Part shown: positions 62,524-64,000 of the stretch, piece after piece
How positions within the stretch are numbered: the stretch's first letter is position 1
How the letters are laid out: every line of letters starts with the position of its first letter
Assembly: GCA_902825775.1 (NCBI GenBank)
Contig: CADECF010000014.1
Location: 62,001-126,000, forward strand
Length of the DNA stretch: 64,000 nt
Reading direction: 5' to 3'
From: an uncultured Lysobacteraceae bacterium
Lineage (GTDB): Bacteria; Pseudomonadota; Gammaproteobacteria; Xanthomonadales; Xanthomonadaceae
The notes under the pieces: generated by a model
Seen by the model: the letters and a program-made list of their open reading frames with translations, nothing else
Databases searched by the model: none
What the model was told of the DNA's origin: nothing
Translations under genes and position numbers: made by a program

Positions 62524-63039
62524 ATGACCCACGATTGCTGCAAAACCCCGCCAGCGCAGACCGAACCCATCCCAGCGGTGCACGCTCACGGCCATCACGC
62601 CCACGATGGCCATAACGCCTCGCTGAGCCGGCTCACCACTTCCGCCACGCTGCACTGCCTCACCGGCTGCGCCATCGGCGACTTCATCGGGCTCGCGATC
62701 GGCATTTCGCTGGGGCTGGGCCCGTGGGCGACGATGGCGCTGGCGGTGACGTTCGGTTTCGCTTCGGGCTTCGCCTTCAGCCTGGTGCCGCTGTTGCGCA
62801 GCGGCCTATCGCTAGCGCAGGTCTGGCGCGCGATCTGGTTGGGCGAAACGATTTCGATCGCGATCATGGAGCTGGCGATGAACTTCGCGGACTATCACGT
62901 GGGCGGCGTGCAGGTGGCTTCGATGCTGCATGCTCGCTTCTGGCTGGGTTACGGCGCAGCGCTGATGGCCGGGTTTGCAGCGGCGTGGCCGGTGAACCGA
63001 TGGATGTTGGCGCGGGCGATCAAGAAACCCTGCCATTGA
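62524..63039 (+). CDS. DUF4396 membrane protein
   Basis: 171 residues. A His-rich N-terminus (HAHGHHAHDGHN) and Cys-Cys pair (HDCCK) precede membrane helices (HCLTGCAIGDFIGLAIGISL, ATMALAVTFGFASGFAFSLV, GAALMAGFAAAWPVNRWML). This matches DUF4396 proteins, small membrane proteins often with His/Cys-rich leaders that suggest metal binding; function unproven. AAGGAGCGCCGCG before the ATG. Confidence 0.8.
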   Translation: MTHDCCKTPPAQTEPIPAVHAHGHHAHDGHNASLSRLTTSATLHCLTGCAIGDFIGLAIGISLGLGPWATMALAVTFGFASGFAFSLVPLLRSGLSLAQVWRAIWLGETISIAIMELAMNFADYHVGGVQVASMLHARFWLGYGAALMAGFAAAWPVNRWMLARAIKKPCH

Positions 63040-63074
63040 ACGTCGACGGCTTGCGCGATGCTCGTGCGAGCGGA

Positions 63075-63172
63075 TTTGTAGGAGCGGCTTCAGCCGCGAG
63101 CTTTTCGGGGCGGGAAGATCGATCAGGAACTCGCGGCTGAGGCCGCTCCTGCAAAGACGGCTCTGCAAAAAC
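63075..63172. repeat. Palindromic repeat pair
   Basis: GTAGGAGCGGCTTCAGCCGC and the inverse GCGGCTGAGGCCGCTCCTGC around a spacer, between the convergent DUF4396 and YdcH-like genes. Confidence 0.85.
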
Positions 63173-63178
63173 CCCCCG

Positions 63179-63388
63179 TTAAGCCGGCTCGTCGGGGATC
63201 AGCGCCGATTCGAGCTTGGCGATCGCGTCCTTCAACAGCAGCTTGCGCTTCTTGAGGCGCTTGATCGCCAGTTCGTCGGCTTCGATGTCGGCCTGAAGGC
63301 GGGCGATGGCCTCGTCCAGGTCGCGATGCTCGAGCTTGAGCTCGACCACGCGGCGCGATGTTTCGGCAGGGTCGGGAGGCGACTGCAT
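63179..63388 (-). CDS. YdcH (DUF465) family small protein
   Basis: 69 residues forming a helical hairpin: VVELKLEHRDLDEAIARLQA and IKRLKKRKLLLKDAIAKLES, the DUF465/YdcH pattern with the conserved LK-K-R-K-LxLKDxIxxL. Small cytoplasmic protein of unknown role, widespread in proteobacteria. Divergent from ttcA. Confidence 0.85.
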   Translation of the reverse strand: MQSPPDPAETSRRVVELKLEHRDLDEAIARLQADIEADELAIKRLKKRKLLLKDAIAKLESALIPDEPA

Positions 63389-63456
63389 CGTCCCTGAGCT
63401 TACACGCCTGGCGGTGCGGACGTCATTGCGCCGACTGCCGCTAAAATAGGCGGCCG

Positions 63457-64000
63457 ATGAGTACCGTCCTGCCCCTGGCGCCGCCCCTGCCCCGCCCGCG
63501 CGATCGCGCGGCGCAGGAACGGCACAAGCTGGCCAAGCGCCTGCGCCACCAGGTAGGCCGGGCGATCGCCGATTTCGGCATGATCGAAGACGGCGACAAG
63601 GTGATGGTGTGCCTGTCCGGCGGCAAGGACAGCTACACCATGCTCGACATCCTGCTGCAGCTGCAGAAGAAGGCGCCCGTGCGCTTCGAACTGGTGGCGG
63701 TCAACCTGGATCAGAAGCAGCCGGATTTTCCCGAGCACGTGCTGCCGGAATACTTGGCCTCGATCGGCGTGGCCTACAAGATCCTGGAACAGGACACGTA
63801 CTCGGTCGTCAGCCGGGTGGTGCCGGAAGGCAAGACGATGTGTTCGCTGTGTTCGCGCTTGCGTCGCGGCGCGCTCTACACTTACGCCGAGCAGGAAGGC
63901 TTCACCAAGATCGCGCTGGGCCACCACCGCGACGACCTGGTGGCGACGTTCTTCCTCAATCTGTTCTTCCACGCCAAGATCAGCGGCATGCCGCCCAAGC
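63457..64000 (+). CDS. ttcA: tRNA 2-thiocytidine biosynthesis protein TtcA (3' partial)
   Basis: 181 codons are visible and the frame is open at the right edge. The PP-loop [15 protein letters not shown] (about residues 50-64) and the first Cys pair [13 protein letters not shown], then [14 protein letters not shown], match TtcA, which thiolates C32 of certain tRNAs using an Fe-S cluster and ATP. The start is the ATG at 63457; a TAAAAT hexamer lies 11 bp upstream. Confidence 0.95.
   Translation, partial: MSTVLPLAPPLPRPRDRAAQERHKLAKRLRHQVGRAIADFGMIEDGDKVMVCLSGGKDSYTMLDILLQLQKKAPVRFELVAVNLDQKQPDFPEHVLPEYLASIGVAYKILEQDTYSVVSRVVPEGKTMCSLCSRLRRGALYTYAEQEGFTKIALGHHRDDLVATFFLNLFFHAKISGMPPK

Overview
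The window is GC-rich bacterial DNA from a gammaproteobacterium, most likely a Lysobacter-like member of the Xanthomonadaceae/Lysobacteraceae. The call rests on inference: dense intergenic palindromic repeats of the GTGGGAGCGGCTTCAGCCGC type, DesA-type desaturase, long PlsB, TtcA, Rep and many TonB/lipoprotein genes with Xanthomonas-like character. No rRNA, tRNA, CRISPR array or recognisable insertion-sequence transposase was seen.

Layout. 1-9.6 kb: an acetate/carboxylate block with an SSF-type hybrid histidine kinase (crbS-like, cut by the left edge), its LuxR-type response regulator (crbR-like), acetyl-CoA synthetase (acs), a DcaP-like porin and an MHS-family transporter. A DUF559 gene bracketed by inverted repeats sits between crbR and acs. 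9.6-29.3 kb: housekeeping and envelope genes (TonB receptor plus DUF2946, macro domain protein, M13 peptidase, esterase, EF-hand protein, desaturase, CHAD protein, TlpA-like thioredoxin, mutM, an ECF sigma factor next to a Ser/Thr kinase, tdk, rep, GNAT, acid phosphatase lipoprotein). 29.4-56.4 kb: a non-flagellar type III secretion (T3SS) island. 56.8-64 kb: lipoprotein, plsB, small conserved genes and the start of ttcA.

The T3SS island has two divergent core blocks. On the minus strand are a FliO-like gene, sctV, sctD, a needle-like small gene, sctI, sctJ, sctK, sctL, sctN, sctO and sctP. On the plus strand are a soluble histidine kinase, a FixJ/NarL-type response regulator, sctQ, sctR, sctS and sctT, followed by sctU on the minus strand. 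Around this core lie transcription units for proteins I cannot assign to known effectors: a Gly/Ala-rich protein with two C-terminal membrane helices, several small helical proteins (two of them clear paralogues), a glycine-zipper peptide, and a signal-peptide-less peptidoglycan hydrolase that joins transglycosylase, LysM and M23 domains. No secretin (SctC), gatekeeper (SctW) or translocator chaperone is visible in the window.

The most notable new signal is an 18-bp inverted-repeat box (consensus about CTAGGGnnAnnCCnAGnT). It lies 72-110 bp upstream of five units that encode the accessory T3SS proteins and was not found upstream of the core operons. At four of the five sites a TAnnnT or TTTAAT hexamer follows 21-22 bp downstream, the geometry of an activator bound near -42. 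The FixJ-type regulator encoded inside the sctQRST operon is an obvious, untested candidate for the activator.
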